A stretch of 64,000 nt of DNA, taken from contig CAYVVD010000003.1 of NCBI GenBank assembly GCA_964454975.1, positions 103,468-167,467 on the forward strand, given 5' to 3'. This stretch comes from CAYVVD01 sp964454975 (GTDB lineage Bacteria; Bacteroidota; Ignavibacteria; Kapaibacteriales; UBA2268). The notes under the pieces were generated by a model. That model worked only from the letters and a program-made list of their open reading frames with translations, had not been told where the DNA came from and made no database searches. Each line of letters starts with the position of its first letter. Position 1 is the stretch's first letter. Positions 1 through 9,346 of the stretch are shown one piece after another. Both the position numbers and the translations under genes were made by a program.

Positions 1-20
1 TTGCGAAGTTTTGAAAGATT

Positions 21-1370
21 CTAAATTTCTGTGCTCAACCAGGATTTTCTTTTCATGATTAAAAAAGCAACCAGCGAAAATGAATAATGGCTTATCAGTA
101 TTCCAAACCAAATACCGAGTTCACCAAGCGGAGTATTAAAAGCAAGTAGTAAAATTGCCGGTATTTGAATTCCTATCAGCGCTGTTCCAACAATCAATAA
201 ACTCTTGAAATATGCTCCGGCTCCGCTTATAATACGGATTGACAGTATTCCGATTGCGAATGGGATATAAGTAAATGCGGTTATTCTAAGATAATTTTTG
301 AGGTAGCCAATAATTGCAGCATCGTCTGTAAATATCATACCGAAATATTGACCACCAAAAAAAACTGCCAAACCAAACCCAAAAAGTATTAATGAGAGTT
401 GTTTTACACCTGAACGGAAATACTTGAATATCCTTTCTATTTTTCCTGCGCCGAGGTTTTGCCCGGAGATTATCTCCATTGACGCGCCAGTTGCAAAAAT
501 TGACATATATACGAGAAGGTCAACCCTTATTCCCATCATATAAGTAGTAAGGACATCTTCTCCAAACTCGGTACAAACACGCATTATTACTATGCTGTTT
601 ATACTTACAATTATTAACTGTAGGGATGCAGGGATACCAACTTTCAGGATCCTGTAAAAAACAGATAAATCAACTTTGAATTTCTTAAATGTCAATTTAA
701 CGGGGGTATTGTCTGATAACAAGATATAAAAAGCAATAATTGAGCCAAGGAATTGAGCTATTGAAGTCCCGAGAGCAGCTCCAAATATTCCGAGTTCAGG
801 AAAAGGACCGATACCAAAAATTAGCAATGGCGTCACAATCGCATTAATTACGTTGCTTACAATGAGGATCATCATCGGGTACATGGAATTGCCTGATGAC
901 CGGATAATTGCGTTTGCCTGGAAAACCATGAAATGAAATGGTATCCCCAAAGATAGTGCTGTAAGGTATGAATAAGCAAGTTCCTGGATTACTCCCGAAA
1001 TATTCAATACGCTAAGTATTTCATTTATGAAGAGTGATAACAAAATTGCAAGTGCTATGGCAACGACGAACATTAAAGATACTGCCTGCGTTGTAGTCTG
1101 ATTTGCTTTTTCCTTGTTACCCTCTCCTATCCTTCTTGCAACAATTACTCCGGTACCAACCGCAAAGCCGCTGCCAATGGCAAAAATAAAGAACCATATC
1201 CTTTCACTCGCGCCCATTGCTGCAATTGCATCTTCTCCAAGAAAACTCACATAATACATATCCACAAGGGCGTAAACCATGTGAATAATAAAGCTAAAAG
1301 CTATAGGTATTGTAAATTTCCTTAGGGTGGAGTCTATCGGGCCGTTTACCAGGTCGATTTTCTTTTGCAT
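21..1370 (-). CDS. MATE family multidrug/Na+ efflux transporter
   Basis: This 449-residue protein is hydrophobic from end to end, with about twelve predicted membrane segments. It starts with a short polar N-terminus (GPIDSTLRKFTIPIAFSFI) typical of MatE proteins, and its two halves resemble each other, as expected for tandem MatE domains. Family members export cationic drugs or toxic metabolites across the inner membrane in exchange for Na+ or H+. The length matches the family norm of about 450 residues and the protein is complete: ATG at 1370, stop at 21-23. It is divergent from the glycosyltransferase downstream of its start. The substrate cannot be read from sequence; a lipid or polysaccharide flippase of the wider MOP superfamily is less likely. 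Confidence 0.9.
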   Translation of the reverse strand: MQKKIDLVNGPIDSTLRKFTIPIAFSFIIHMVYALVDMYYVSFLGEDAIAAMGASERIWFFIFAIGSGFAVGTGVIVARRIGEGNKEKANQTTTQAVSLMFVVAIALAILLSLFINEILSVLNISGVIQELAYSYLTALSLGIPFHFMVFQANAIIRSSGNSMYPMMILIVSNVINAIVTPLLIFGIGPFPELGIFGAALGTSIAQFLGSIIAFYILLSDNTPVKLTFKKFKVDLSVFYRILKVGIPASLQLIIVSINSIVIMRVCTEFGEDVLTTYMMGIRVDLLVYMSIFATGASMEIISGQNLGAGKIERIFKYFRSGVKQLSLILFGFGLAVFFGGQYFGMIFTDDAAIIGYLKNYLRITAFTYIPFAIGILSIRIISGAGAYFKSLLIVGTALIGIQIPAILLLAFNTPLGELGIWFGILISHYSFSLVAFLIMKRKSWLSTEI

Positions 1371-1443
1371 TTGTCGGGAAGCCTGCTATGTAATATTTTT
1401 TATTTTTGTTGAATCTATAAGCAGTCAATTTGAGTCAAATGAT

Positions 1444-2562
1444 TTGGAAGCGTTAATTATAATTTCAATTCCCGTTTATTTCCTAAGATTCCTTTTCTAT
1501 TATATCGGAGCTGGAAAGCAGAGAGATATGTCCTTGAATATTCCCGAAGCTACTTCCCTGCCATTTGTCTCTGTAATTATTCCCTCACGTAATGAGGAAA
1601 AGAATATTGCTGCATGTCTCGAGTCATTCATTGATGTTGACTATCCCACAAATAAGTTTGAAATAATTGCAATTAACGACAGGTCGTCCGACAATACTCC
1701 TGATATAATTGAATCATTTAAAGAAAAACTACCGAACTTAATCCTGCTAAATCTTACAGAAGACAGAGCAGAAAAAAATCTTTTCGGAAAGCCTGGAGCA
1801 CTTGATGCAGGAATAAATGCAGCAAGAGGAGAATTTGTACTGATGACCGACGCAGATTGCACAGTTTCGAGAGGTTGGATTAAAAATTTAGTAACCAGTT
1901 TTATTAAATCCAAAGCAGATATAATCCCTTCATTTACATTGGTAAAAGGGAATTCTTTATTTGAAAAAGTACAGTCTATTGAATGGATTTTTCTCGAAAC
2001 GATGGCTGCAGGTGCAATCGGAATGAAACGCCCCCAGGGTTGCTTTGGTAATAACCTTAGTATTCGTAAAAGCAAATATGATGAGCTTGGCGGATATTCA
2101 AAAATAAAATTCTCAGTAACTGAAGACCTTGCATTGTTAAAAGCTGTTTTTCAATCAGGTGGAAATACATTTTTTTCCACAAATCCTAATACAACTGTTG
2201 AAACTCTTCCTGTCAGGGATTTTTCCGAATACCTTAGCCAGCACAGGCGATGGGCAATTGGAGGGAAGGATCTTGGCTGGGATGCAGCATTTTTCCTTGT
2301 ATCGAATATTCTCATTTGGATTGGAATTGTCGCCGGTTTAATAACCGGCAACTATTTATGGGCATTATCTCTACTTCTGTTCAGACTCTTGGCAGACTCC
2401 TTCCTGATACTTCCTACTTTACTAAGGTTAAAACAATTAAGGTTAATTCCCTGGATATTCCCATCTGTGCTGTTTTTTATGATTATGGAATTGGTAATAC
2501 CTTTCCTTGTAATTGATAACACAGTCAAATGGAAAGGACAGGTATTCAGGAGCTTATTTTAA
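1444..2562 (+). CDS. Membrane-bound family 2 glycosyltransferase
   Basis: The N-terminal membrane segment (EALIIISIPVYFLRF) is followed by a GT2 catalytic domain beginning PFVSVIIPSRNEEKN. The nucleotide-sugar binding pair lies in MTDADC (about D136 and D138). The GCFGNN segment, the TED motif (SVTEDLAL) and QHRRW near residue 266 resemble processive or Nrd-like GT2 enzymes of the cellulose/hyaluronan synthase group. Three or four C-terminal membrane helices follow. It probably transfers sugar to a lipid or polysaccharide at the cytoplasmic membrane; donor and acceptor are unknown. The start is my choice: a TTG at 1444 gives the usual M-E-hydrophobic N-terminus, whereas an upstream GTG at 1327 would overlap the divergent transporter and an ATG at 1528 would remove the membrane segment. 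The 3' end overlaps the convergent TPR gene by 9 bp. Confidence 0.85.
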   Translation: MEALIIISIPVYFLRFLFYYIGAGKQRDMSLNIPEATSLPFVSVIIPSRNEEKNIAACLESFIDVDYPTNKFEIIAINDRSSDNTPDIIESFKEKLPNLILLNLTEDRAEKNLFGKPGALDAGINAARGEFVLMTDADCTVSRGWIKNLVTSFIKSKADIIPSFTLVKGNSLFEKVQSIEWIFLETMAAGAIGMKRPQGCFGNNLSIRKSKYDELGGYSKIKFSVTEDLALLKAVFQSGGNTFFSTNPNTTVETLPVRDFSEYLSQHRRWAIGGKDLGWDAAFFLVSNILIWIGIVAGLITGNYLWALSLLLFRLLADSFLILPTLLRLKQLRLIPWIFPSVLFFMIMELVIPFLVIDNTVKWKGQVFRSLF

Positions 2563-3831
2563 TTTTAAACTTTCGATTGATTCATCGAATATTTGCTGAT
2601 AATAAAGAAACTCCCTTTCGGGGCACTGGAAATATCCATAGAACAATGTATTTTCTTTTGTATAGACCAATTCGTATAGCTGGTATATTGGGAATTCAGG
2701 AGTGAACTGCAATCTTGTCTGGTTTACCACTACATTATAAACTCCTTCCTTTCTATTTTGGGTCATTAAGTATTCATAGCGAGAATAGTTCTCTGAATTT
2801 TTAATTGCGCTTGCACGCCAGAAATCCTCAAGCTCTGCCGGGTTGCTTACACCGAAGTTTTCATCCATGTCCTTGTTATACGAAAGTGTGATTCCTATTG
2901 AATAAGGGCTGGATGTGTTCTCAATTTTTTCAGGAGTAGCCACAAGTTTAATTTCGTCTCTATTCACATCGGTAATATAATGCCAGTAAGAGGGAATCTT
3001 TATAGATACTTCACCATTTTTGGTTTTAATAGTCTTAAACTTGATTTCATCAATCGGTTTGTATTTGCCCCCTGAAAGATTGCTTAACAGCTTCCTGTCT
3101 GCTTTTGCAAGCTTTAAATTGCCTGTCCTGTCATATGCCAATGCCCTGTTGTTAATAGCTTCAGTATTTTGCGGATCAAAACTAAGAGAGGTCGAATAAT
3201 CTTTTATGGCATTTGTAAAATCTTCAATCTTAAAGTATGCATTTCCACGTTGGTAATAAACATCGGTGTTTTTCATGCCCATTTCTATGGCTTTTGTGAA
3301 ATAGGAAATGGCATCCTGAACTTTGTCCTGTTTATAGTAAATCCTGGCTTTATTCAGGTAAATAGAAGGATTATCCGGGCTTAGGTTTTGGGCATTGTTG
3401 AGATCTTTTAATGCATTTTTGTAATTCTGCATCGCAATATATGCAGAAGCCCTGTTAAGAAATGCCTGGGCAAAGTTATTATCAAAAGATATCGCCCTTG
3501 TAAAGCTTTCAATAGATGGTTCGATCTCTCCGAGATAACCCTGAACCAAACCTTTGGCATTATGTGCATCAGGATTTGAAGGTTTAAGGGAAGTACATTC
3601 ATTTAGGTCTCTAAGTGCTTCCTGGTATTTTCCAAGGTATAAATAGCACATCCCCCTGTCGAAAAGAGCCCTGTCATTTTTTGGATTATTTTGTATGACC
3701 TTGGTTAGCAACTCAGAAGCTTTTTTATAATCACCGTTTTGGAAAGCGGCTTGGCTATCTTTGTACCATTGTTCCTGTGATGCTATAGTAACAGAAACTA
3801 ATAAAATTAACGCTGTAATTATTTTAATCAT
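2554..3831 (-). CDS. Exported TPR-repeat protein with a C-terminal uncharacterised domain
   Basis: A signal peptide (IITALILLVSVTIASQEQW) leads into about seven tetratricopeptide repeats covering residues 20-260. They are recognisable by the alternating pattern A..F.NGDYKKA, A.FDRGMCYLYLGKYQEAL and the proline-asparagine caps (NPKNDRALFDRG). Residues 285-425 form a separate domain rich in beta-strand patterns that I do not recognise. TPR solenoids bind partner proteins, so a periplasmic scaffold role is likely but unspecific. The gene sits 10 bp upstream of the obgE stop on the same strand, so it may be the last gene of that minus-strand group. Confidence 0.85.
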   Translation of the reverse strand: MIKIITALILLVSVTIASQEQWYKDSQAAFQNGDYKKASELLTKVIQNNPKNDRALFDRGMCYLYLGKYQEALRDLNECTSLKPSNPDAHNAKGLVQGYLGEIEPSIESFTRAISFDNNFAQAFLNRASAYIAMQNYKNALKDLNNAQNLSPDNPSIYLNKARIYYKQDKVQDAISYFTKAIEMGMKNTDVYYQRGNAYFKIEDFTNAIKDYSTSLSFDPQNTEAINNRALAYDRTGNLKLAKADRKLLSNLSGGKYKPIDEIKFKTIKTKNGEVSIKIPSYWHYITDVNRDEIKLVATPEKIENTSSPYSIGITLSYNKDMDENFGVSNPAELEDFWRASAIKNSENYSRYEYLMTQNRKEGVYNVVVNQTRLQFTPEFPIYQLYELVYTKENTLFYGYFQCPEREFLYYQQIFDESIESLKLK

Positions 3832-3841
3832 TTTTATGTCC

Positions 3842-4831
3842 CTATTTTTCTTTCTTCAATTCATCCCAAAGCAAAAATTTTAATTCTTCAAGTCCTGAGT
3901 GAGTGATAGAGGAAACCGATGTTGTTTTAAGTCCATCGAAATCAATTTGAATCAGTTCCTTCAGCTTTGAATCATCAACCATGTCAGCCTTGCTAATGCA
4001 AACGAGCATTTTTTTGTAGAAAAGCTCTTTGTTATAATTTTCAAGTTCCTTCTTTAAAACGATAAAATCCTGATAAGGTTTTTCACTAATTGCTTCTAAC
4101 ATAAATACAAGGACACGTGAACGCTCAATATGTCTCAAAAATTGATGCCCAAGTCCTTTACCATCGCTGGCACCTTCTATTAAACCGGGGATGTCAGCTA
4201 TGGTAAAACTACTGTAGTCACTCACTTTCACAAGGCCCAGGTTGGGCTGCAATGTTGTGAAAGGATATTCAGCTATTTTGGGTTTTGCATTGGATAATAC
4301 AGAGATAAGTGTTGATTTGCCTGCATTGGGAAATCCCACAAGCCCAACATCGGCGAGCACTTTCAGCTCAAGAATGAGCTCAGTTTCGTCTCCCGGTTTA
4401 CCGTCTTCCGCAAATCTGGGTGTCTGGCGAACTGAAGTGGTAAATTCGGCGTTTCCCCTGCCACCACGGCCACCTCGGAGAAGAATTGACTTTTTCCCGG
4501 GTTTGTCAAGGTCTGCAAATACCTCTCCTGAGTCTGATTCCTTGATAATAGTTCCAACTGGTACTTTTATGAAAGAATCCCGCCCGTTTTTACCGCTGCG
4601 ATTGTTTTTTGCACCTTTATCTCCATCATTTGCTATATATCGCCTGTGATATCTGAAATCAAGAAGTGTATAGAGTTGTGGATCAGCAATCGCGACAACG
4701 TCTCCGCCCTTTCCTCCATTGCCGCCGTCCGGGCCTCCGCGGGGAACAAATTTCTCTTTCCGGAAACTTATATGTCCATCACCGCCTTTGCCTGATTTAG
4801 CATAAATTTTTACATAATCAACGAAGTTCAT
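3842..4831 (-). CDS. obgE: Obg/CgtA ribosome-assembly GTPase
   Basis: The glycine-rich N-terminal Obg fold is unmistakable (residues 1-158, with runs such as GKGGDGH, RGGPDGGNGG and GGRGGRGN). The GTPase domain follows with G1 GFPNAGKST (166-174), G3 DIPG (213-216) and G4 SKAD. At 329 residues it lacks the C-terminal OCT extension found in some Gram-positive orthologues. Obg binds the 50S subunit late in maturation and links ribosome assembly to growth and the stringent response. Its ATG overlaps the stop of the upstream gene as ATGA, indicating translational coupling to an acidic protein of unknown function. The usual rpmA-rplU neighbours are absent. Confidence 0.97.
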   Translation of the reverse strand: MNFVDYVKIYAKSGKGGDGHISFRKEKFVPRGGPDGGNGGKGGDVVAIADPQLYTLLDFRYHRRYIANDGDKGAKNNRSGKNGRDSFIKVPVGTIIKESDSGEVFADLDKPGKKSILLRGGRGGRGNAEFTTSVRQTPRFAEDGKPGDETELILELKVLADVGLVGFPNAGKSTLISVLSNAKPKIAEYPFTTLQPNLGLVKVSDYSSFTIADIPGLIEGASDGKGLGHQFLRHIERSRVLVFMLEAISEKPYQDFIVLKKELENYNKELFYKKMLVCISKADMVDDSKLKELIQIDFDGLKTTSVSSITHSGLEELKFLLWDELKKEK

Positions 4832-5832
4832 TTTTCTTCGTTGCCCTTTGAATCATCTTTATCTTTATCAAGATTGCTCAGAATATCCCCGATTATCTCA
4901 AAATTTCCTTTAAGAGCCTCTTCATTTTCAATTGATGAATCATCAGTTTTTTTCAAATCACTATCGTCAGGTATTATTTCATCAGTATCATTATATTCAA
5001 TATTCGCAAATTTTTCATTAAGGTCAGTATCAGGGTCATCATCAGTAATTTCAATACTCTCAATATCCTTCTCTCCCTTGCTGTATTCCACCAGGAAATT
5101 GTAATATAATTCAAACCCAATATCGTGATTTTTATAATTTTTAATTAGAGATGCTGCAAGTGGTTTCAGGTTTTTATCATCCAGAAAAACAGCAAGTGGT
5201 TCGATTGGTATATTGCCATTTTCATCCGAAAAGAAATCGAATATTGATTTGCTTAACCCTGCGAATTCACTTTCATTCATATCAATCATATAATCATTTT
5301 CTATCTCGGCGATTAGTGATTTGAATCTGTCAACAGACATTAAGGTTGAATCTGTGGCGTAAACACCATTCTCAGCAGCCCAAGCAAGGATACCATTGTA
5401 AAAATATTCATAATCAGAGAAAAATGCCATTCTCTTAATTATTTCATTGAATGGCATATGGCTTACCCCTCTGAACACAAATACAGAAAGTGTAAGCCTT
5501 GGTCGGCAAAGATAATTGCAGATAGATTTTACGGAAATTGCTAAAATTGCATTTAATTCCTTTACCGAAAGACGAGCATGCTTTTTCATCAATCCGTCAA
5601 GCTCTTCGTAAATGGATTTTATTTCGGTTACATCTGACGGGAAATTATTATCAGAATTGCGTAATATTTTTTCTTTTATTAACCACCAGTCAAGTTCAGC
5701 ACTAAAAAAAGCTTTCAGGTTTTTGGGCAATCCAACGGTTAATTGTATCTCAGTGAATTTATAATATTCCTTACCCTTGGAAATCAATTCGAAGTAATTC
5801 TTTTCATTTCTTTTAATAATACTTTCAAACAT
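4828..5832 (-). CDS. Unknown protein with acidic low-complexity C-terminus, coupled to obgE
   Basis: I do not recognise this 334-residue family. It has no signal peptide and no membrane segment, so it is probably cytoplasmic. Residues 1-240 look globular and mostly helical, with aromatic-rich stretches such as ELDWWLIKEK and SDYEYFYNGILAWAAENG. From about residue 245 the chain becomes a disordered tail dominated by D, E, N and S. The stop codon overlaps the obgE start by 4 bp, so the two proteins are probably made in a fixed ratio. A ribosome-assembly or nucleic-acid-associated role would fit the neighbour, but this is inference only. The start at 5832 (ATG) is 38 bp from the radA stop. Confidence 0.75.
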   Translation of the reverse strand: MFESIIKRNEKNYFELISKGKEYYKFTEIQLTVGLPKNLKAFFSAELDWWLIKEKILRNSDNNFPSDVTEIKSIYEELDGLMKKHARLSVKELNAILAISVKSICNYLCRPRLTLSVFVFRGVSHMPFNEIIKRMAFFSDYEYFYNGILAWAAENGVYATDSTLMSVDRFKSLIAEIENDYMIDMNESEFAGLSKSIFDFFSDENGNIPIEPLAVFLDDKNLKPLAASLIKNYKNHDIGFELYYNFLVEYSKGEKDIESIEITDDDPDTDLNEKFANIEYNDTDEIIPDDSDLKKTDDSSIENEEALKGNFEIIGDILSNLDKDKDDSKGNEEK

Positions 5833-5870
5833 CGCTTTTTACTGCTTGTAATTAGAAATGTGAAATATAA

Positions 5871-7229
5871 TCAGGATACGCCATTTCCCAAAATTTTTGG
5901 TATTGCAAGGCTTATTCTCTCAATAGTTAAAATATTGGCCTTGATACTTTTGTTTATGTTTTTATCTGAGCCAGTTGGCGCAACAATCCTCCTGAATCCA
6001 AGCTTTACTGACTCTGATATTCTTTTAGAAGTATTCCCTACCTGCCGTAATTCCCCGGTTAATCCGATTTCACCAAACATCACTGTTGAACGCTCTACGG
6101 GGGTATCGCTATAAGAACTCATTAATGCAGCTGCAATTCCAAGATCTATGGAAGGATCATTGATATAAACTCCACCAGTGACATTAACAAATACGTCAAA
6201 TTGCCTGTAATTTGCTCCGAGTCTTTTTTCTAGTACAGCAAGTATCAGGTTCAACCTTCGCATATCAAACCCGTTCACGTTTCTTTGAGGTGTTCCGTAC
6301 CCAGAAGGAGTTACAAGTGCCTGAATTTCATGAAGTATAGGCCTGCTGCCCTCAACGGTTGCAACAATAGCAACACCCGGCTGGCCTTCATTAGTAGAGT
6401 CAAGAAATAATGACGAAGGATTTGGCACTTCCTTCAACCCTTCTGAATTCATCTCGAAAACACCAATTTCATTTGTAGAACCGAACCTGTTTTTAATCGA
6501 CCTCAGAATTCTATATGAATAATTCTGTTCTCCTTCGAATTGCAATACTGCATCAACCATGTGTTCGAGAAGCTTAGGCCCGGCAATTACTCCTTCTTTG
6601 GTTACATGACCAATCAATATGAAAGGGATATCATTTTGTTTGGCAATTCTTGATAACAAAGCTGCCGATTCTCTCACTTGCAGGATGCTTCCGGGGGAGG
6701 CATCGCTTTTATCGGTCGAGACAGATTGTATTGAATCAATTACTACCAATCCGGGGATTACACTTGAAATTGCTTGTTCAATTGCTTCTACATTAGTTTC
6801 GGAGAGTACAAGCAAATCCCCGGGGATATCATTAAGTCTTTCAGCCCTGTGTTTCAATTGCTGAACGGACTCTTCGCCACTGACATAAAGTGGATTAATT
6901 TTGTGCAGACTGCCGCAAAGCTGCAGGGTTAATGTTGATTTCCCAATCCCGGGATCGCCGCCAAGCAATAATACAGAACCAGGTATAATTCCGCCGCCCA
7001 CCACTCTGTCGAGCTCACTAATACCGGTTGTCAGCCTGTTTTCACCGCTGAATTCAATCTCTCTTAGTTTAATTATAGATGGGTTGCTCTTCAATTGTTT
7101 AAGTTTTAATTTGCCTTCAGTTCTTGCTTCGGTAAATGATTCCCAAGCGCCACAATTATGGCATTTACCGAGCCATTTTGGGGATCTTGCGCCACATTCA
7201 CTACATATATATACAACCTTTGATTTCAT
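5871..7229 (-). CDS. radA: DNA repair protein RadA (Sms)
   Basis: The N-terminal zinc finger has cysteines C9, C12, C23 and C26. It is followed by the RecA-like ATPase with Walker A GGDPGIGKST, then the RadA-specific KNRFGSTNEIGVFEM segment. The C-terminus is the Lon-protease-like domain (DLGIAAALMSSYSDTP), which lacks protease activity in this family. RadA is a branch-migration helicase that processes recombination intermediates with RecA. The length of 452 residues is standard. It is transcribed with ftsY upstream (65 bp gap) and the acidic protein/obgE pair downstream. Confidence 0.97.
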   Translation of the reverse strand: MKSKVVYICSECGARSPKWLGKCHNCGAWESFTEARTEGKLKLKQLKSNPSIIKLREIEFSGENRLTTGISELDRVVGGGIIPGSVLLLGGDPGIGKSTLTLQLCGSLHKINPLYVSGEESVQQLKHRAERLNDIPGDLLVLSETNVEAIEQAISSVIPGLVVIDSIQSVSTDKSDASPGSILQVRESAALLSRIAKQNDIPFILIGHVTKEGVIAGPKLLEHMVDAVLQFEGEQNYSYRILRSIKNRFGSTNEIGVFEMNSEGLKEVPNPSSLFLDSTNEGQPGVAIVATVEGSRPILHEIQALVTPSGYGTPQRNVNGFDMRRLNLILAVLEKRLGANYRQFDVFVNVTGGVYINDPSIDLGIAAALMSSYSDTPVERSTVMFGEIGLTGELRQVGNTSKRISESVKLGFRRIVAPTGSDKNINKSIKANILTIERISLAIPKILGNGVS

Positions 7230-7294
7230 AGACTTGTCGGGTTGAATAAAAGAATATTGAAGATACAGAATTTAAGGTAAAAAACTGTGGATGA

Positions 7295-8320
7295 TTAACC
7301 GGATGACTCTTCTTCCTGAGTACCAAATAAAGCACCAATAAAAATTGTCGGGTCAAAAACCTGTAAATCGTTTATTTTCTCCCCTAAACCAATATATCTT
7401 ACAGGTATCTGTAACTCAGTTGCAATCGGAATTACAACACCCCCTTTTGCAGTCCCGTCTAATTTTGTGAGGATGATACCAGTAATTTCAGTAACTTTTA
7501 TGAACTCTCTTGCTTGTTGCAGGGCATTTTGTCCGGTTGTTGCATCAAGAACAAGGAAGACTTCGTCAGGTGCTTCTGGTTTGATTTTCTTCATAACCCT
7601 TGTTAGCTTGCCAAGTTCAGCCATCAGGTTCGCTTTGTTATGTAAGCGTCCTGCAGTATCAATCAGAACAACATCTGAATTTTCATTTTTAGCCCGTGAC
7701 ATCGTATCATATACTACAGCCCCGGGGTCTGAACCCTGGGTTCTCTGAACAATTTGAACTCCGGCTCTTTGAGCCCATATCTCCAACTGTTCATTCGCTG
7801 CAGCCCTAAAAGTATCTGCAGCACCGATAAGAACTTCCCGGCCATGCTTCTTGTAATTATAAGCAAGTTTTCCTATTGATGTGGTCTTTCCTACTCCATT
7901 GACACCAATAATTAATATTGTGCGAGGCTTATTATCCTTATTAACATGGAAATTCAAGTCATTTTCTGAAGAAGTAGACTTAATCATCAAATCGAAAATT
8001 ATTTCACGCAAGACATCATAGACCTTCGAAGCTTCTTCATAACCTTCTTTTTTTATTCTTGCTTTCAGGCTTTCAATGATTTTATAAGTAGTATCAAATC
8101 CAATATCAGCAGTAATCAATATTTCTTCAATTTCGTCAATAAGCTTTGCATCAATTTTCCTGCCTGCCCCAAGTATCATCCTTAAATTGCCGGCAAAAGA
8201 CTTGCGCGTTTTCTCCAGACCATCTACAATCTTATTGAAATTCAGTGTCTCATTTACTGCTTCGCCTGCCTTGCTTACAGCTTCGCTTATCTTCTTTGTG
8301 AACTTATCAAAAAAACCCAT
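7295..8320 (-). CDS. ftsY: Signal recognition particle receptor FtsY
   Basis: This is the SRP GTPase at the membrane that docks ribosome-nascent chain complexes brought by Ffh. The N-terminal four-helix N domain covers roughly residues 30-120. The G domain has GVNGVGKT (139-146), DTFRAAA, DTAGR and TKLDGTAKGG. The acidic A domain of Enterobacteria is absent, as usual outside Proteobacteria, and the short N-terminus (MGFFDKFTKKI) is amphipathic and could mediate membrane contact. At 341 residues it is a compact FtsY. Its partner gene ffh is at about 60 kb in the same window. Confidence 0.96.
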   Translation of the reverse strand: MGFFDKFTKKISEAVSKAGEAVNETLNFNKIVDGLEKTRKSFAGNLRMILGAGRKIDAKLIDEIEEILITADIGFDTTYKIIESLKARIKKEGYEEASKVYDVLREIIFDLMIKSTSSENDLNFHVNKDNKPRTILIIGVNGVGKTTSIGKLAYNYKKHGREVLIGAADTFRAAANEQLEIWAQRAGVQIVQRTQGSDPGAVVYDTMSRAKNENSDVVLIDTAGRLHNKANLMAELGKLTRVMKKIKPEAPDEVFLVLDATTGQNALQQAREFIKVTEITGIILTKLDGTAKGGVVIPIATELQIPVRYIGLGEKINDLQVFDPTIFIGALFGTQEEESSG

Positions 8321-8438
8321 TAATCTTCCGAACAGTGCTTAATACTTGGTTAAAACTATGATTTGAATTTCTTTATTAATTCCCATTTTGTTACATTGAC
8401 AATATAAGTGTTTATATTTTCAATGCAGAGGAAAATTA

Positions 8439-9317
8439 ATGGAAATCAAGCAGGTATTAGTATTAGGCGCAGGTACAATGGGTAACGGAATTGCCCATAT
8501 TTTCGCTCAGAAAGGTTACGATGTTGTTCTTTGCGACCCCTTTGAAGAAGCATTAAAAAAAGGCGTAGCAACTATAGAGAAAAACCTTGGCAGGCTACTG
8601 AAAAAGGAAAAAATCACCCGGGAAGAAATTGATGCAACAATGGGCAGGATTAAGCCGGTAACAGACAGCTCTGAAGGAAATAATGCTGATCTTATTGTTG
8701 AAGCTGCAACAGAAAACAAAGAGCTTAAATTTGAAATTTTTACAGACCTGGACAAAATGGCAAAACCTGATGCCATATTAGCTTCTAACACATCAACTAT
8801 TTCAATCACTGAAATAGCAGCAAAAACAACCAGGTCTGATAAAGTAATTGGGATGCACTTTATGAATCCTGTTCCTATGATGCGCCTGGTTGAGCTTATT
8901 CGGGGAATTGACACAAGCGATGAAGTTTTTAACATCATTAATGAAACATCGAAAAAACTCGGGAAAACACCGGTATTGGCTAACGACTACCCGGGTTTTA
9001 TCGCTAACAGGATATTGATGCCATTTATAAATGAAGCTGTTTTTGCTTTAATGGAAAATGTTGGCTCAGTGGATGGAATAGATGAAGTTGCAAAGCTGGG
9101 GTTTGCACACCCGATGGGGCCACTATTCCTCGCTGATTTAATCGGACTTGATACAACTTTGGCAATTTTGAATGTATTGCACGAAGACCTTGGCGATCCC
9201 AGGTACAGGCCTGCGCCACTTCTGAAGAAATTGGTCGCTGCCGGCTACTTCGGACGTAAAACCGGCAAAGGTTTTTATGATTATTCAGGTGAAACACCAT
9301 TACCTTTAAAATTTTAA
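8439..9317 (+). CDS. hbd: 3-hydroxybutyryl-CoA (3-hydroxyacyl-CoA) dehydrogenase
   Basis: The N-terminal Rossmann fold carries the NAD motif G10-A-G12-T-M-G15, and the catalytic region shows SNTSTISITEIA and GMHFMNPVPMMRLVE, which contains the active-site histidine. The C-terminal domain (GFIANRILMPFINEA) forms the dimer interface. The single-domain length of 292 residues is that of the Hbd/PaaH class, not the fused FadB enzyme. It oxidises 3-hydroxyacyl-CoA to 3-ketoacyl-CoA with NAD+, or runs in reverse in butyrate-type metabolism. No thiolase or crotonase gene is adjacent, so the pathway cannot be decided here. It is divergent from ftsY across 118 bp. Confidence 0.95.
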   Translation: MEIKQVLVLGAGTMGNGIAHIFAQKGYDVVLCDPFEEALKKGVATIEKNLGRLLKKEKITREEIDATMGRIKPVTDSSEGNNADLIVEAATENKELKFEIFTDLDKMAKPDAILASNTSTISITEIAAKTTRSDKVIGMHFMNPVPMMRLVELIRGIDTSDEVFNIINETSKKLGKTPVLANDYPGFIANRILMPFINEAVFALMENVGSVDGIDEVAKLGFAHPMGPLFLADLIGLDTTLAILNVLHEDLGDPRYRPAPLLKKLVAAGYFGRKTGKGFYDYSGETPLPLKF

Positions 9318-9346
9318 ATTTACTGATATCTTTTTAAGAGGATGAA

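Noticed and set aside
1327..1443. GTG at 1327 as start of the glycosyltransferase
   Set aside because: It would run through the start of the divergent transporter and add a segment without family resemblance. TTG 1444 gives the normal N-terminal membrane helix.
8396..8420. Sigma-70 promoter (TTGACA at 8396-8401) upstream of the hydroxyacyl-CoA dehydrogenase
   Set aside because: No -10 element lies at the usual 16-18 bp spacing; the AT-rich boxes nearby are too close. The Bacteroidota-type TTTG at 8387 with TATATTTT at 8413 is also only a rough match.
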